Shown: piece by piece, positions 37,300-45,151 of the stretch
Position numbering within the stretch: the first letter of the stretch is position 1
Layout: every line of letters begins with the position of its first letter
Source of the DNA: Lichenicola cladoniae
Lineage (GTDB): Bacteria > Pseudomonadota > Alphaproteobacteria > Acetobacterales > Acetobacteraceae
Assembly: GCF_013201075.1 (NCBI RefSeq)
Contig: NZ_CP053710.1
Location: 186,001-250,000, forward strand
Length of the DNA stretch: 64,000 nucleotides
Direction of reading: 5' to 3'
Program-made: the position numbers and the translations under genes
The notes under the pieces: generated by a model
Database searches by the model: none
What the model saw: the letters and a program-made list of their open reading frames with translations, nothing else
What the model was told of the DNA's origin: nothing

Positions 37300-38430
37300 G
37301 TGACCCGCACTACCCTGACCAGCCGGCCAAGTTCTGACGGCTTCTGGATGCCCCCGGAATGGGCCCCCCAAGAGGCGGTGTGGATGCTGTGGCCATACCG
37401 CCCTGACAACTGGCGCGAGGCCGCGCGACCGGCGCAGGAGGCCTATGCCGCGGTCGCGGAGGCGATCATGGGCGCGACGCCGGTCATCATGGGCGTGCCA
37501 GCTGAATTCATGGCGCAGGCCGAACGCCGGCTGCCGGCTGGTATCAATCTGGTATCGATGGCGAGCGACGACGCTTGGATCCGTGATTCTGGTCCCTCTA
37601 TAGTAGTTGACACTCATGGGGAGCGGCGTGGCGTCAGTTGGATCTTTAATGCCTACGGCGGCCTCAAGGGGGGGCTCTATTCGCCGTGGGACCGCGACGC
37701 TCAGGTGAGCTCCCTCGTATGTGACCACCACCATTTCGCTCGCTACGCCGCGCCGCTTGTAATGGAAGGTGGCTCGATCCATAGCGACGGCGAGGGCACG
37801 CTGCTGGTGACCGAGGAGGTGTTGCTCAACCCGGATCGCAATCCCGCGCTGACCAAACAGCAGATTGGTGACTTCCTGGAGGACTATCTCAATATCGACA
37901 AGATCATCTGGCTTCCGTCTGGCGTGTTCGCCGACGAGACCAGTGGCCATGTCGACAACATCTGCTGTTTCTCCCGGCCCGCCGAGGTAATCCTCACCTG
38001 GACGGAGGATGCCACCGACCCGCAGGCTGCACGTTCGCAGGCGGCTCTTGCGGTGCTCGAGTGCGAAGTGGACGCCAAAGGCCGGAGCTTTAAGGTGCAT
38101 AAGGTGCAACAGCCCGGGCCTCTGACTATCAGCAACGAGGAAGCAGTAACCACCATGAGCGGGCCGGGTATGAACCGGAGAGCCGGCACCAGGCTTGCAG
38201 GCTCATATGTCAATTTCCTGATCACCAACGGTCGTCTCATTTTGCCGATGTTAGATCGCGCTACCGACGAGCAGGCGCTAAGCATGATGAGAGACATCTT
38301 TCCCAAACATGAAGTGATCGGCGTTCCTGCCCGCGAGATTCTTCTTGGCGGCGGTAATATTCACTGCATTACTCAGCAGGTTCCTGCTGGCGCATTTCTT
38401 TCATCTACCCATGGTGGGGACGGCCACTAA
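37300..38430 (+). CDS. aguA: Agmatine deiminase
   Basis: About 376 residues from the GTG at 37300 (an upstream ATG at 37270 would overlap aguB by 29 bp). Contains FWMPPEWAPQEAVWMLWPYRPDNW, SDDAWIRDSGPS, VMEGGSIHSDGEGTLL, ADETSGHVDNICCF and the catalytic Cys in LGGGNIHCITQQVPAG near the end. Converts agmatine to N-carbamoylputrescine and ammonia. The reading frame is complete, but its stop TAA is exactly the target duplicated by the IS5 element that follows, so the operon's original 3' end is displaced. Confidence 0.94.
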   Translation: MTRTTLTSRPSSDGFWMPPEWAPQEAVWMLWPYRPDNWREAARPAQEAYAAVAEAIMGATPVIMGVPAEFMAQAERRLPAGINLVSMASDDAWIRDSGPSIVVDTHGERRGVSWIFNAYGGLKGGLYSPWDRDAQVSSLVCDHHHFARYAAPLVMEGGSIHSDGEGTLLVTEEVLLNPDRNPALTKQQIGDFLEDYLNIDKIIWLPSGVFADETSGHVDNICCFSRPAEVILTWTEDATDPQAARSQAALAVLECEVDAKGRSFKVHKVQQPGPLTISNEEAVTTMSGPGMNRRAGTRLAGSYVNFLITNGRLILPMLDRATDEQALSMMRDIFPKHEVIGVPAREILLGGGNIHCITQQVPAGAFLSSTHGGDGH

Positions 38431-39293
38431 GAGCGCCTTTCAAAACCTTGTACTGCCCGGCGATCTGATTCATGAGGAGACATGGCTTCTCCTCTCGTCT
38501 CCGACGCCCTCTGGTCGATCATCGAGCCGTTGCTGCCCGTGCCTCCGCCACGACCGCGGGGCGGTAGGCCGCGGGTACCGGATCGGGCGGCGCTGACCGG
38601 GATCCTGTTCGTGCTACGGACCGGCATCCAGTGGGAGATGCTACCGCTTGAGGTGGGGTGCGGCTCGGGCATCACGTGCTGGCGTCGCTTGCGGGATTGG
38701 CAAGAGGCGGGCGTGTGGGATGCACTGCACCGCGAACTGCTGCGTCGGCTGCGGGCGGCCGACCGGATCGACTGGAGCCGGGCCTGCCTGGACAGCGCAT
38801 CGCTGGCTGCAAAAAGGGGGGCGACAAGACAGGGCCAAACCCGACCGATCGAGGCAGGCTCGGCACGAAACGCCATCTCGTCACGGACCGGAGCGGCATC
38901 CCGCTCGCCTTCATACTGACCGGCGCCAACACCAACGACAGCATGCCGTTCGAGGAACTGCTCGACAGCATCCTGCCGATCGGCGGCAAGCCGGGCCGGG
39001 CACGACACCGGCCGGACAAGCTGCACGCCGACAAGGCCTACGATCACCGACGTTGCCGCCAGGCCTGCCGCCGCCGTGGGATCTCACCCCGCATCGCCCG
39101 GCGCGGCGTCGAGACCAGCCAGAAGCTGGGCCGACACAGGTGGGTCATCGAGCGGACCTTCGCGTGGATCAACCGCTACCGCCGGCTCGTCACGCGCTAC
39201 GAGCGCAGAAGCGATATCCACCACGCATTCACCGCTCTCGCCTGCTCATTGATCTGCTTCAACACGCTGCAGAAGAGGTTTTGAAAGGCGCTC
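38431..39293 (+). mobile_element. IS5-family (IS1031-type) element at the aguA stop
   Basis: Inverted ends GAGCGCCTTTCAAAACC (38431-38447) and its complement (39277-39293), 863 bp, bounded by TAA at 38428-38430 and 39294-39296. The left TAA is the aguA stop codon and the right TAA precedes the ammonium-transporter remnant. Confidence 0.93.
38482..39284 (+). CDS. IS1031-type transposase by programmed -1 frameshift
   Basis: Frame one: MASPLVSDALWSIIEPLLPVPPP to SRACLDSASLAAK. Frame two: RGRLGTKRHLVTDRSGIPLA, ADKAYDHRRCRQAC, RRGVETSQKLGRHRWVIERTFAWINRYRRL to LQKRF at 39284. The shift occurs at the A5G6 run 38811-38821, a typical slippery site for this group. All DDE regions are present across the two frames. 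Confidence 0.9.
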
Positions 39294-39296
39294 TAA

Positions 39297-39797
39297 CGCC
39301 GGTGATACAGCCTGGATGCTCATCTGCGGCGTGCTGATGATGACGATTTCCGGCTTAGTGTTGTCTTGTGGCGTCATGGTGCGCTGTAAAGACGTGCTAA
39401 CGATCATGATGCAGAGCATCATCATCTGCTCTTTGGTCACGCTTGTATGAACGCTGGTCGGCTACAGCTTGGCGTTCAACAATGGGTCGTATTGGATAGG
39501 CGATCTCTCGGCGGCTGGACTTAATAATTCGACCTTTGGCTCGCACCGACCGTTCAGCCTCAATGCTGGGCTGCTACTTACGCTGGTGATGACGGTGCCA
39601 CAGAGCACACTCGTTTTCTTCCAAATGACCTTCGCCAACATAGCTCCGGCGGTCATCAGCGGCAGCTTTGCCGATCGGATGAAGTTCCCAGCGTTGGTGC
39701 TGTTCACCTCGCTGTGGTCGCTCCTCCTGTACGCCCCTGTCGCGCACTGAGTCTGGAGCCCGGCGGGATGGCTACACATGCTGGGTTTGGGCGACTA
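39297..39797 (+). pseudogene. amtB: Ammonium transporter remnant
   Basis: Reads in frame as GDTAWMLICGVLMMTISGL, CGVMVRCKDVLTIMMQSI, GYSLAFNNGS, LVFFQMTFANIAPAVISGSFADRM and LLYAPVAH, all recognisable Amt/MEP segments. It lacks the start (cut by the IS5 element), has a TGA in place of the Trp of the VLWVLVGYS segment (39448), a second TGA after APVAH (39748), and fuses near 39797 to another IS fragment. Ammonium uptake by this gene is lost. Confidence 0.85.
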
Positions 39798-40048
39798 TGC
39801 CGGCGGACAAGAGCTACGTCAGCTAGGCCCTGCGGGAGTGGCTGAGCGAGCGCGGCACCAAGCCCGTGCTCCCGCCACGCAAGAACCAGCATGATTATGA
39901 CGGTACGATCTACAAGCAGCGCAACCTCCTCGAGCGAATGTTCTGCCGCCTCAAGGAGTGGCGTCGCATCGCGACGCGTTTCGATCGCAACGGCAAAAAC
40001 ATCATGAGCGCCATCACCCTCGCAGCGACCGTCATCTGGTGGCTGTAA
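39798..40048 (+). pseudogene. IS5-family transposase C-terminal fragment
   Basis: Reads SYVS, a stop, then LREWLSERGTKPVLPPRKNQ, IYKQRNLLERMFCRLKEWRRIATRFDRNGKN and ITLAATVIWWL to the stop at 40048: the C-terminal third of an IS427/IS6501-type transposase. It belongs to a different subtype from the element at 38431. It truncates the amtB remnant. Confidence 0.8.
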
Positions 40049-40060
40049 TGAGTCCGGGCC

Positions 40061-40075
40061 CTAGGTATTTTCCGG
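40061..40075 (+). promoter_or_regulatory. 15-bp motif site C
   Basis: CTAGGTATTTTCCGG, three mismatches to the consensus GTAGGTAGTTTCCGA, oriented toward the unknown membrane protein whose ATG is 68 bp downstream. Confidence 0.65.
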
Positions 40076-40142
40076 GGCTTGGCCAGCCCGTTAAATCGCG
40101 CTCTACAGATCTTAGAAGTCTTGATCAATGACTTAGCCAGAA

Positions 40143-40646
40143 ATGAATGCCGAATTTGCGAAGGATAGAAACTTGGCTAACGTGTTCGCCCTCCGGGACT
40201 CTGGTCTAGCAACTTTCCTTTACTCGGATGTTGGCACGGAAGCCAATGGCTCTAGCATAACAGTACTTTCGGTGCTGGCGCGGCTTGGAAAGGATCCTTG
40301 GGAAGAGGCCGCTGTTTGGTCCCGTAAATCAAAGGACTCTGCGGTCGATGACCTTACCCAGAGCATCGCGCTGATGCAGCTACGTCATTTGCCGGACGAG
40401 TCCGCGCGTTCGACTGCGCTGCGTTTGATCGACCTGCTTCCACTTGGTCCACGGTCTTCCAAGGCCACCGCGGGCTCCGGCCCGGAGGCTGCCTCTTCGG
40501 TCGTAGTAACCAGCTTATGGTTATTCATTGCCTGCGCCTTGATCGGCTTCACTATCGCGATCAGCATGAGCATCGGAACTGGTCTAGGTCCAGATACGAG
40601 GCCCGTTACACCGAAAACACACATGACCACTCTAACAAGCAAATAG
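40143..40646 (+). CDS. Unknown protein with one C-terminal membrane segment
   Basis: 167 residues. The N-terminal 95 residues look like a folded cytoplasmic domain (FALRDSGLATFLYSDVGTE, TVLSVLARLGKDPWEEAAVW, LTQSIALMQLRHLPDE). A linker follows, then one transmembrane helix (VVVTSLWLFIACALIGFTIAI) and a short basic/Thr-rich tail. No family recognised. A copy of the shared 15-bp motif lies in its promoter region, placing it in the putative regulon. The flanks on both sides are IS debris. Confidence 0.65.
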   Translation: MNAEFAKDRNLANVFALRDSGLATFLYSDVGTEANGSSITVLSVLARLGKDPWEEAAVWSRKSKDSAVDDLTQSIALMQLRHLPDESARSTALRLIDLLPLGPRSSKATAGSGPEAASSVVVTSLWLFIACALIGFTIAISMSIGTGLGPDTRPVTPKTHMTTLTSK

Positions 40647-41507
40647 TAACAATTGGGTTGATCGTCAGCGCTTCATTGCACCTTCGACCAGGAAAGGTTT
40701 GCCGTCTTGGGAGCAGAGACGACTAAACACGCAGACATCCGACATTCACGATGGCGAAGGCGAGGTCGCCAACCTTCATGTATCATTGGATCTGGTGATC
40801 CGTTGTTTGAGGGCCTTGACGCAGTTAATAGTGAATGCTTATCAGGCGGACTTTCGGCTCATGGCCGTAGGCTGGGCTTGCCGGGTGAACCGACTACAAA
40901 GTGACTGCAGGCTCCTAATCCTTACTCGGACGCCATCTTCAAACGGGCGCACGTGGAAGCCATCGTCGTGTGTTTACCATCCTAAGATGAAGTACACGTG
41001 AACTTATCGTTCAGAAGATAGTGTTTAACGAACCGGGACTACCAGGTAGCTCTTTGGCAAATACGTTTAAAGCTGTTTACGATTTGAGCGGTATCTATCG
41101 AAGCAAGAAGCCAAGCCGGTATCATCACTGTCGAGCGGTGCCTGACAAAGTTGTAACCACGGGCCGCGCCCGCCAAGAGGATCCCTCACGATCACCATAA
41201 ACGTCTTCATTGGTTGGTGTCTCGACCCGCTTGATGGCGCTGCCGGAGAAGAAGACAATATAGAGCCACTCGATCTGCACCACACCAGTGTACAAGGCGG
41301 TAACCGGGCCTGCGGCCGACTTGGAGTTCTCAGCGCCTTCGATACAAAGGGAGATTTTCAAGGCCCGCAAGATCACATGCTCGTCCCGTCTCTGGCGAAC
41401 CCGTGATCTAGTCGCTAGTCTTTATCGCATACCTGAAAAACCCCGAACTGAGCTGGTCGCTCGCTTGTATGTTGGTGCGAGCGGGACTGCTTACGGATTA
41501 CATCCTA
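40647..41507. other. No confident gene
   Basis: Only short overlapping frames. A minus-strand frame at 41125-41376 (KISLCIEGAENSKSAAGPVT..., 83 residues) and a plus-strand frame at 40699-41001 look protein-like in places but match nothing I recognise. Probably eroded coding DNA beside the IS at 41508. Confidence 0.4.
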
Positions 41508-42962
41508 AGCTCGACTTTGGCCATTTGACGTGGACGTAGGCGTCGAGGCGAGTGGCTGATTAGCATAGCGGTGTCCCCCCAAGAGACGCCACCATGCTTC
41601 GTCTGCCATCCCGCTTCGCCCCAGTGATCCTGAGCTTTGCGCCGCTGTTTTTCCAACGCAGCTGGCGACATGCCGAGGTGCTGCTGCTGGGTGCGATCCT
41701 GGCACCGGGGAAGCGCACCGTGACGAGCCTGCTGCGGATCTCGGGGCTCGCCCAGGGGCGGCGGTTCGTGAACTATCATCGCGTGCTCAACCGTGCCGCC
41801 TGGAACCCACTGGCCGCGTCCCGCCTGTTGCTCGGCTTGTTGATTGCGGCCTTTGCGCCGACTGGACCACTGGTTCTGGGTATCGACGACACCATCGAGC
41901 GGCGCCGGGGCAAGCGCATCAGCGCCAAGGGGATCTACCGTGACCCGGTGCGCTCATCCCATGGGCACTTTGTGAAAGCTTCTGGCCTGCGCTGGCTTAG
42001 TCTGATGCTGCTGGTGCCGATCCCGTGGGCCGGGCGGGTCTGGGCACTGCCGCTCCTTACGTCCCTGGCCCCGTCCGAGCGGGCCTGCCGGTAGCACGGC
42101 TGGCGGCACAGGAGGCTGACTGATTGGGCTAGGCAACTGGTGATGCAGACACGGCGCTGGTTGCCGGAACGCGACCTCGTGCTGGTCGGCGACAGCGGCT
42201 TTGCCGCTCTGGAACTGCTGGATGCGCTCGGCCGGCAAAGCATCGTCTGCATCACCCGCCTGCGTCTCGATGCAGCACTCTACAAGCCAGCACCCCCACG
42301 ACTGCCCGGCACGAACGGCCGGCCACCGACCAAGGGAGCACGTCTGCCGAACCTGTCCGAGATCCTGACCGGGACCGACACAGCCTGGCAGCAGGTTGTC
42401 GTGCCCGGGTGGTATGGTGAGGGCGAGCGTATCATCGAGCTCTGCTCGGCCACCGCCGTGTGGCGTCATGCCGGCATGCCCGTCGTGCCAATCCGCTGGG
42501 TGCTGGTGCGCGATCCACGTAGCCGGTTCGAGCCGCAGGCTCTGCTCTGTACCGGTCTGGCCTGCGCGCCAGAGCAGATCCTGCGCTGGTTCGTCCAGCG
42601 CTGGCAGATTGAAGTCACGTTCCAAGAAACCAGAGCCCATCTTGGTGTCGAGACCCAGCGTCAGTGGTCGGACCTGGCCATCGCCCGGACTACGCCCTGC
42701 CTGCTCGGGCTGTTCTCCATTGTGACCTTGCTCGCGGATCGGCTCAACTCGACCCAGCGACGGTGAATGGCGACAACAGCCTGGTATCGAAAGCAACGCC
42801 CGACGTTCAGCGACACCCTTGCCACAGTCCGCCGCCACATCTGGCAAGAACAGGGTTTACTCATATCCCGGCGCAAGACCCCCAGCACAAAACCCCGGCC
42901 AGTTCTCCAGCGCGCTATAGCCGACGCCCTTTGCCATGCCGCCTAATGGCCAAAGTCGAGCT
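41508..42962 (+). mobile_element. DDE_5-type (IS701-like) insertion sequence, one nonsense codon
   Basis: 18-bp perfect inverted ends AGCTCGACTTTGGCCATT (41508-41525) and the complement at 42945-42962. About 1455 bp. No target duplication detected. The right tip overlaps the end of the DedA gene. Confidence 0.85.
41594..42766 (+). pseudogene. DDE_5-type transposase with internal TAG
   Basis: One frame throughout: MLRLPSRFAPVILSFAPLFF, VLGIDDTIERRRGKRISAKG (first Asp), then TAG at 42092 where relatives continue, then LTDWARQLVMQTRRWLPERD, LVLVGDSGFAALELLDAL (second Asp) and WQIEVTFQETRAHLGVETQRQWSD (Glu). Apart from the single stop the frame is complete, so this is a young lesion (or a sequencing error). 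Confidence 0.83.
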
Positions 42963-43626
42963 AAGACCGGGAGGCCCCACCTCTTCCGATCTCAATCGTG
43001 CCTTGCTCGGCCTTGGCCGCCTGCATCGCCTCTGCCACCAGCCGTTTCTCGTTGCGCTTGAGGAAAAGGAAAGCGCTGCCGATGACAGTAATCGCGGCGA
43101 TGCCGAACGCGATGCCGAGCGGGCCGGAAAACCTCTCGACTTCACTGCCAAGCTCATACGCGGCCAGACTGTATCCGCCCGCCCACCCGATGCTGCCCAG
43201 TGCATTAAAGATCAAGAAGCTATGCCAGGGCATGCGATTAGCACCCGCTAGAAGGGCGGCGAACGTGCGGAGAATGGCGATAAACCGGCCAAAGAAAACC
43301 ACCATGCCGCCATGTTGGTGAAATAAATAGCGACCCAGTGTCAGCCGCTCTTTGGTAAGGCCGATATATTGACCCCAGCGGGCCAGTGCACGGGAGCCGA
43401 GGCTACGTCCGATTAGGTAACCAACATTGTCGCCCATGATTGCGCCAGCGATCGCAACGACGATCACCCAGACGATGTTCAACTTGTGGGTCGTCGCGCA
43501 ATAAAGCCCGGTGGCGATCAGCAGGGTCTCGCCAGGCAATGGTGCGCCCATACTTTCAAGCATGATAATGAGGCCGACTACGCTGTAGCCGTAATGGACG
43601 AGTAGATAGTCGAGACTATGGAACAG
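42961..43626 (-). CDS. DedA-family membrane protein
   Basis: The first ATG in frame (43563) would delete the conserved N-terminal helix. Translating upstream gives LFHSLDYLLVHYGYSVVGLI before MLESMGAPLPGETLL, which matches DedA proteins. The only plausible start is then a non-standard CTG at 43626 (or ATC at 43629), with AAGGA 8 nt upstream. It shows MGDNVGYLIGRSLG, RFIAILRTFAALLAGANRM (the conserved F/R-x3-G-x4-R region) and about five membrane helices. DedA proteins act in lipid flipping and proton-motive-force homeostasis. The stop codon lies in the tip of the adjacent IS, so the C-terminus may be shortened. Confidence 0.85.
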   Translation of the reverse strand: MFHSLDYLLVHYGYSVVGLIIMLESMGAPLPGETLLIATGLYCATTHKLNIVWVIVVAIAGAIMGDNVGYLIGRSLGSRALARWGQYIGLTKERLTLGRYLFHQHGGMVVFFGRFIAILRTFAALLAGANRMPWHSFLIFNALGSIGWAGGYSLAAYELGSEVERFSGPLGIAFGIAAITVIGSAFLFLKRNEKRLVAEAMQAAKAEQGTIEIGRGGASRS

Positions 43627-43844
43627 GATTGGGGTTCCTTCAGCTGTCTTGTTACATCGGCTAGCACAGGAGATCGGATGTTAAGACGTACCACCTGGGC
43701 GTGGCTGCCACCGCGGTCGCACGCGAAGGTGATCTAAAGCTAAATCAACGCGTCCGCCGCATCCTTATTTTCCATCTAAACTTCCGATACAACGCAGCCG
43801 TATTGGACTCTGAGGATAGTCGGGAAGGTCACGCGACTACCAGC

Positions 43845-44085
43845 CACCAATCTTTCAAATGCAAGCATCTCCTACTGGATGCCGTTCCGCAGGACGAACA
43901 GGATCCTGGTCAGAGCCGTGCGATCCGACACGCGCGGCCTGTCACATCTTGGTCGTGGCACACTGCCGCGAGTAGCAATGGCTCGATGATCGACCCGAGA
44001 GTATGGACTGGAGAGGAGCCATGTTCCTTCATGAATCAGGTGGCGACGTCCTTCAAGAGTTTTGGAGGGCGTTCTAAAACTAACG
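43845..44085 (-). pseudogene. IS1031-type element remnant
   Basis: On the minus strand it reads RVSDRTALTRILFVLRNGIQ, a stop and EML, matching RVPDRAALTGILFVLRTGIQ of the element at 38431. The end AGAACGCCCTCCAAAAC (near 44080) is a decayed version of that element's terminal repeat. Only the first 240 bp survive. The long plus-strand frame over it is a shadow. Confidence 0.7.
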
Positions 44086-44121
44086 ATGCCCTTTCAATCA
44101 TATGTTATGCGGAAATCCCGC

Positions 44122-44715
44122 TCAGATCGGCTTCCGTTCAGCTCGGCGAACCATGGTGGCAATCTCGTCGCTGACGACAGCTATGGGCGGGAGGCCGCTT
44201 AGGCACTCCAGCTTTCCTTGCGCGTGATAATACGCCAATAGCGGCGACGCAGTACGATGATAGACAGCTAATCTGTTCTTAAGTGTCTCAGCGTTATCGT
44301 CCTGCCGGCCTGATCCGGCTGCCTCGCGCTGTTTGACCCTTTTCACAAGAATATCGTCCACAATCTCGAGACTGATTACGAGGTCAATCTCTGCATGTTG
44401 TCCGGCAAGTATGTCATCGAGTTCCTTTGCTTGCCTAATCGTTCGGGGAAATCCGTCGAAGATGGCGCCGTGGGCACAGTCTGCTATCAATAGTCGCTCC
44501 TTTATAAGCCCTACCACAATGTCATCTGACACTAGGTCACCGTCGACGAGGGTTTTATCAACCGATGCAGCAAGCGCCGAACCCGACGCTGCTGCGTCGC
44601 GTAACATATCGCCTGTCGAGATCCTCGGAGTATTCATAAGTTTGGAAAGTAATTCTCCTTGTGTTCCTTTGCCCGCGCCTGGCGGTCCCAGCAAAACAAT
44701 GTTCACAATTTCCAC
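44122..44715 (-). CDS. adk: Adenylate kinase (short form)
   Basis: 197 residues from a GTG at 44715. P-loop GPPGAGKGTQ at 10-19, NMP-binding PRISTGDMLRDAAASGS, GAIFDGFPRTIRQAKELD and the short LID typical of the non-zinc form. Interconverts 2 ADP and ATP + AMP. The location outside a ribosomal protein operon, and within a set of stress genes with a shared promoter motif (site D), suggests an extra, stress-induced adenylate kinase rather than the housekeeping one; that is inference. Confidence 0.92.
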   Translation of the reverse strand: MEIVNIVLLGPPGAGKGTQGELLSKLMNTPRISTGDMLRDAAASGSALAASVDKTLVDGDLVSDDIVVGLIKERLLIADCAHGAIFDGFPRTIRQAKELDDILAGQHAEIDLVISLEIVDDILVKRVKQREAAGSGRQDDNAETLKNRLAVYHRTASPLLAYYHAQGKLECLSGLPPIAVVSDEIATMVRRAERKPI

Positions 44716-44872
44716 CCCGTCGGTGCGTGGCTGATTGCTTTATGCCGATGCGGCAAAAGGTAAGGTTGGCTTGTTCATTCAGTTGCTCTGGCCAGCGCGA
44801 AAGTTGATGCAACAGATACCTTAGGCTTCGACTTGGCAGACAATCCATGACGATTACTACAACGGGGAAGGC

Positions 44873-44887
44873 TCGGAAACTACTCAC
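44873..44887 (-). promoter_or_regulatory. 15-bp motif site D (adk direction)
   Basis: GTGAGTAGTTTCCGA on the minus strand, two mismatches to the consensus, oriented toward adk (158 bp to its GTG). Divergent pair with site E, 55 bp apart. Confidence 0.65.
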
Positions 44888-44942
44888 ACCTCAATGGTCC
44901 TCTATACGCGGCCCGAACTGAGTAGAACCTTTGATTGGACGG

Positions 44943-44957
44943 CTAGGTAGTTTCCGA
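44943..44957 (+). promoter_or_regulatory. 15-bp motif site E (NAD(P)HX repair direction)
   Basis: CTAGGTAGTTTCCGA, one mismatch to the consensus. A possible -10 TATAGT lies at about 44984. Oriented toward the operon starting with the 24-residue leader at 45077. Confidence 0.7.
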
Positions 44958-45076
44958 TGCTCCTTGGTATGGGCATCAACAACTATAGTCCAAGGGTAAC
45001 CGAGTTATCCGGTTCACGCTTGGCTCGCGCACTTCCGGTGGACGGGGCGGCGACAACGCGGAAGGCAAGGTGTTCA

Positions 45077-45151
45077 ATGAACGGTTTGGGTATTTCGGGA
45101 TATCAATGGATTGAATTCGTTCAATCGATACGTTCTCTGCCTCAGCGATGA
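45077..45151 (+). CDS. 24-residue leader peptide coupled to the NAD(P)HX repair gene
   Basis: ATG at 45077 with AAGG 6 nt upstream, encoding MNGLGISGYQWIEFVQSIRS and four more residues. Its TGA overlaps the next ATG as ATGA. The following gene has no ribosome site of its own. Function, if any, is probably translational coupling. Confidence 0.4.
   Translation: MNGLGISGYQWIEFVQSIRSLPQR
45111..45124. promoter_or_regulatory. Palindrome resembling an FNR/FixK box
   Basis: TTGAATTCGTTCAA, spaced like TTGAT-N4-ATCAA but with A for T in both half-sites. It lies inside the leader frame, 24 bp before the NAD(P)HX repair gene, downstream of site E. Confidence 0.3.

Noticed and set aside
37150-38109. 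319-residue antisense frame over aguB/aguA
   Set aside because: Both plus-strand genes show catalytic residues; the antisense frame has none.
43701-44174. 157-residue plus-strand frame
   Set aside because: Most of it is antisense to a recognisable IS1031-type remnant on the minus strand.
44957-45151. 64-residue frame upstream of nnr starting within site E
   Set aside because: Start codon lies in the regulatory motif; only the last 24 residues, with their own ribosome site, are plausible as a leader.
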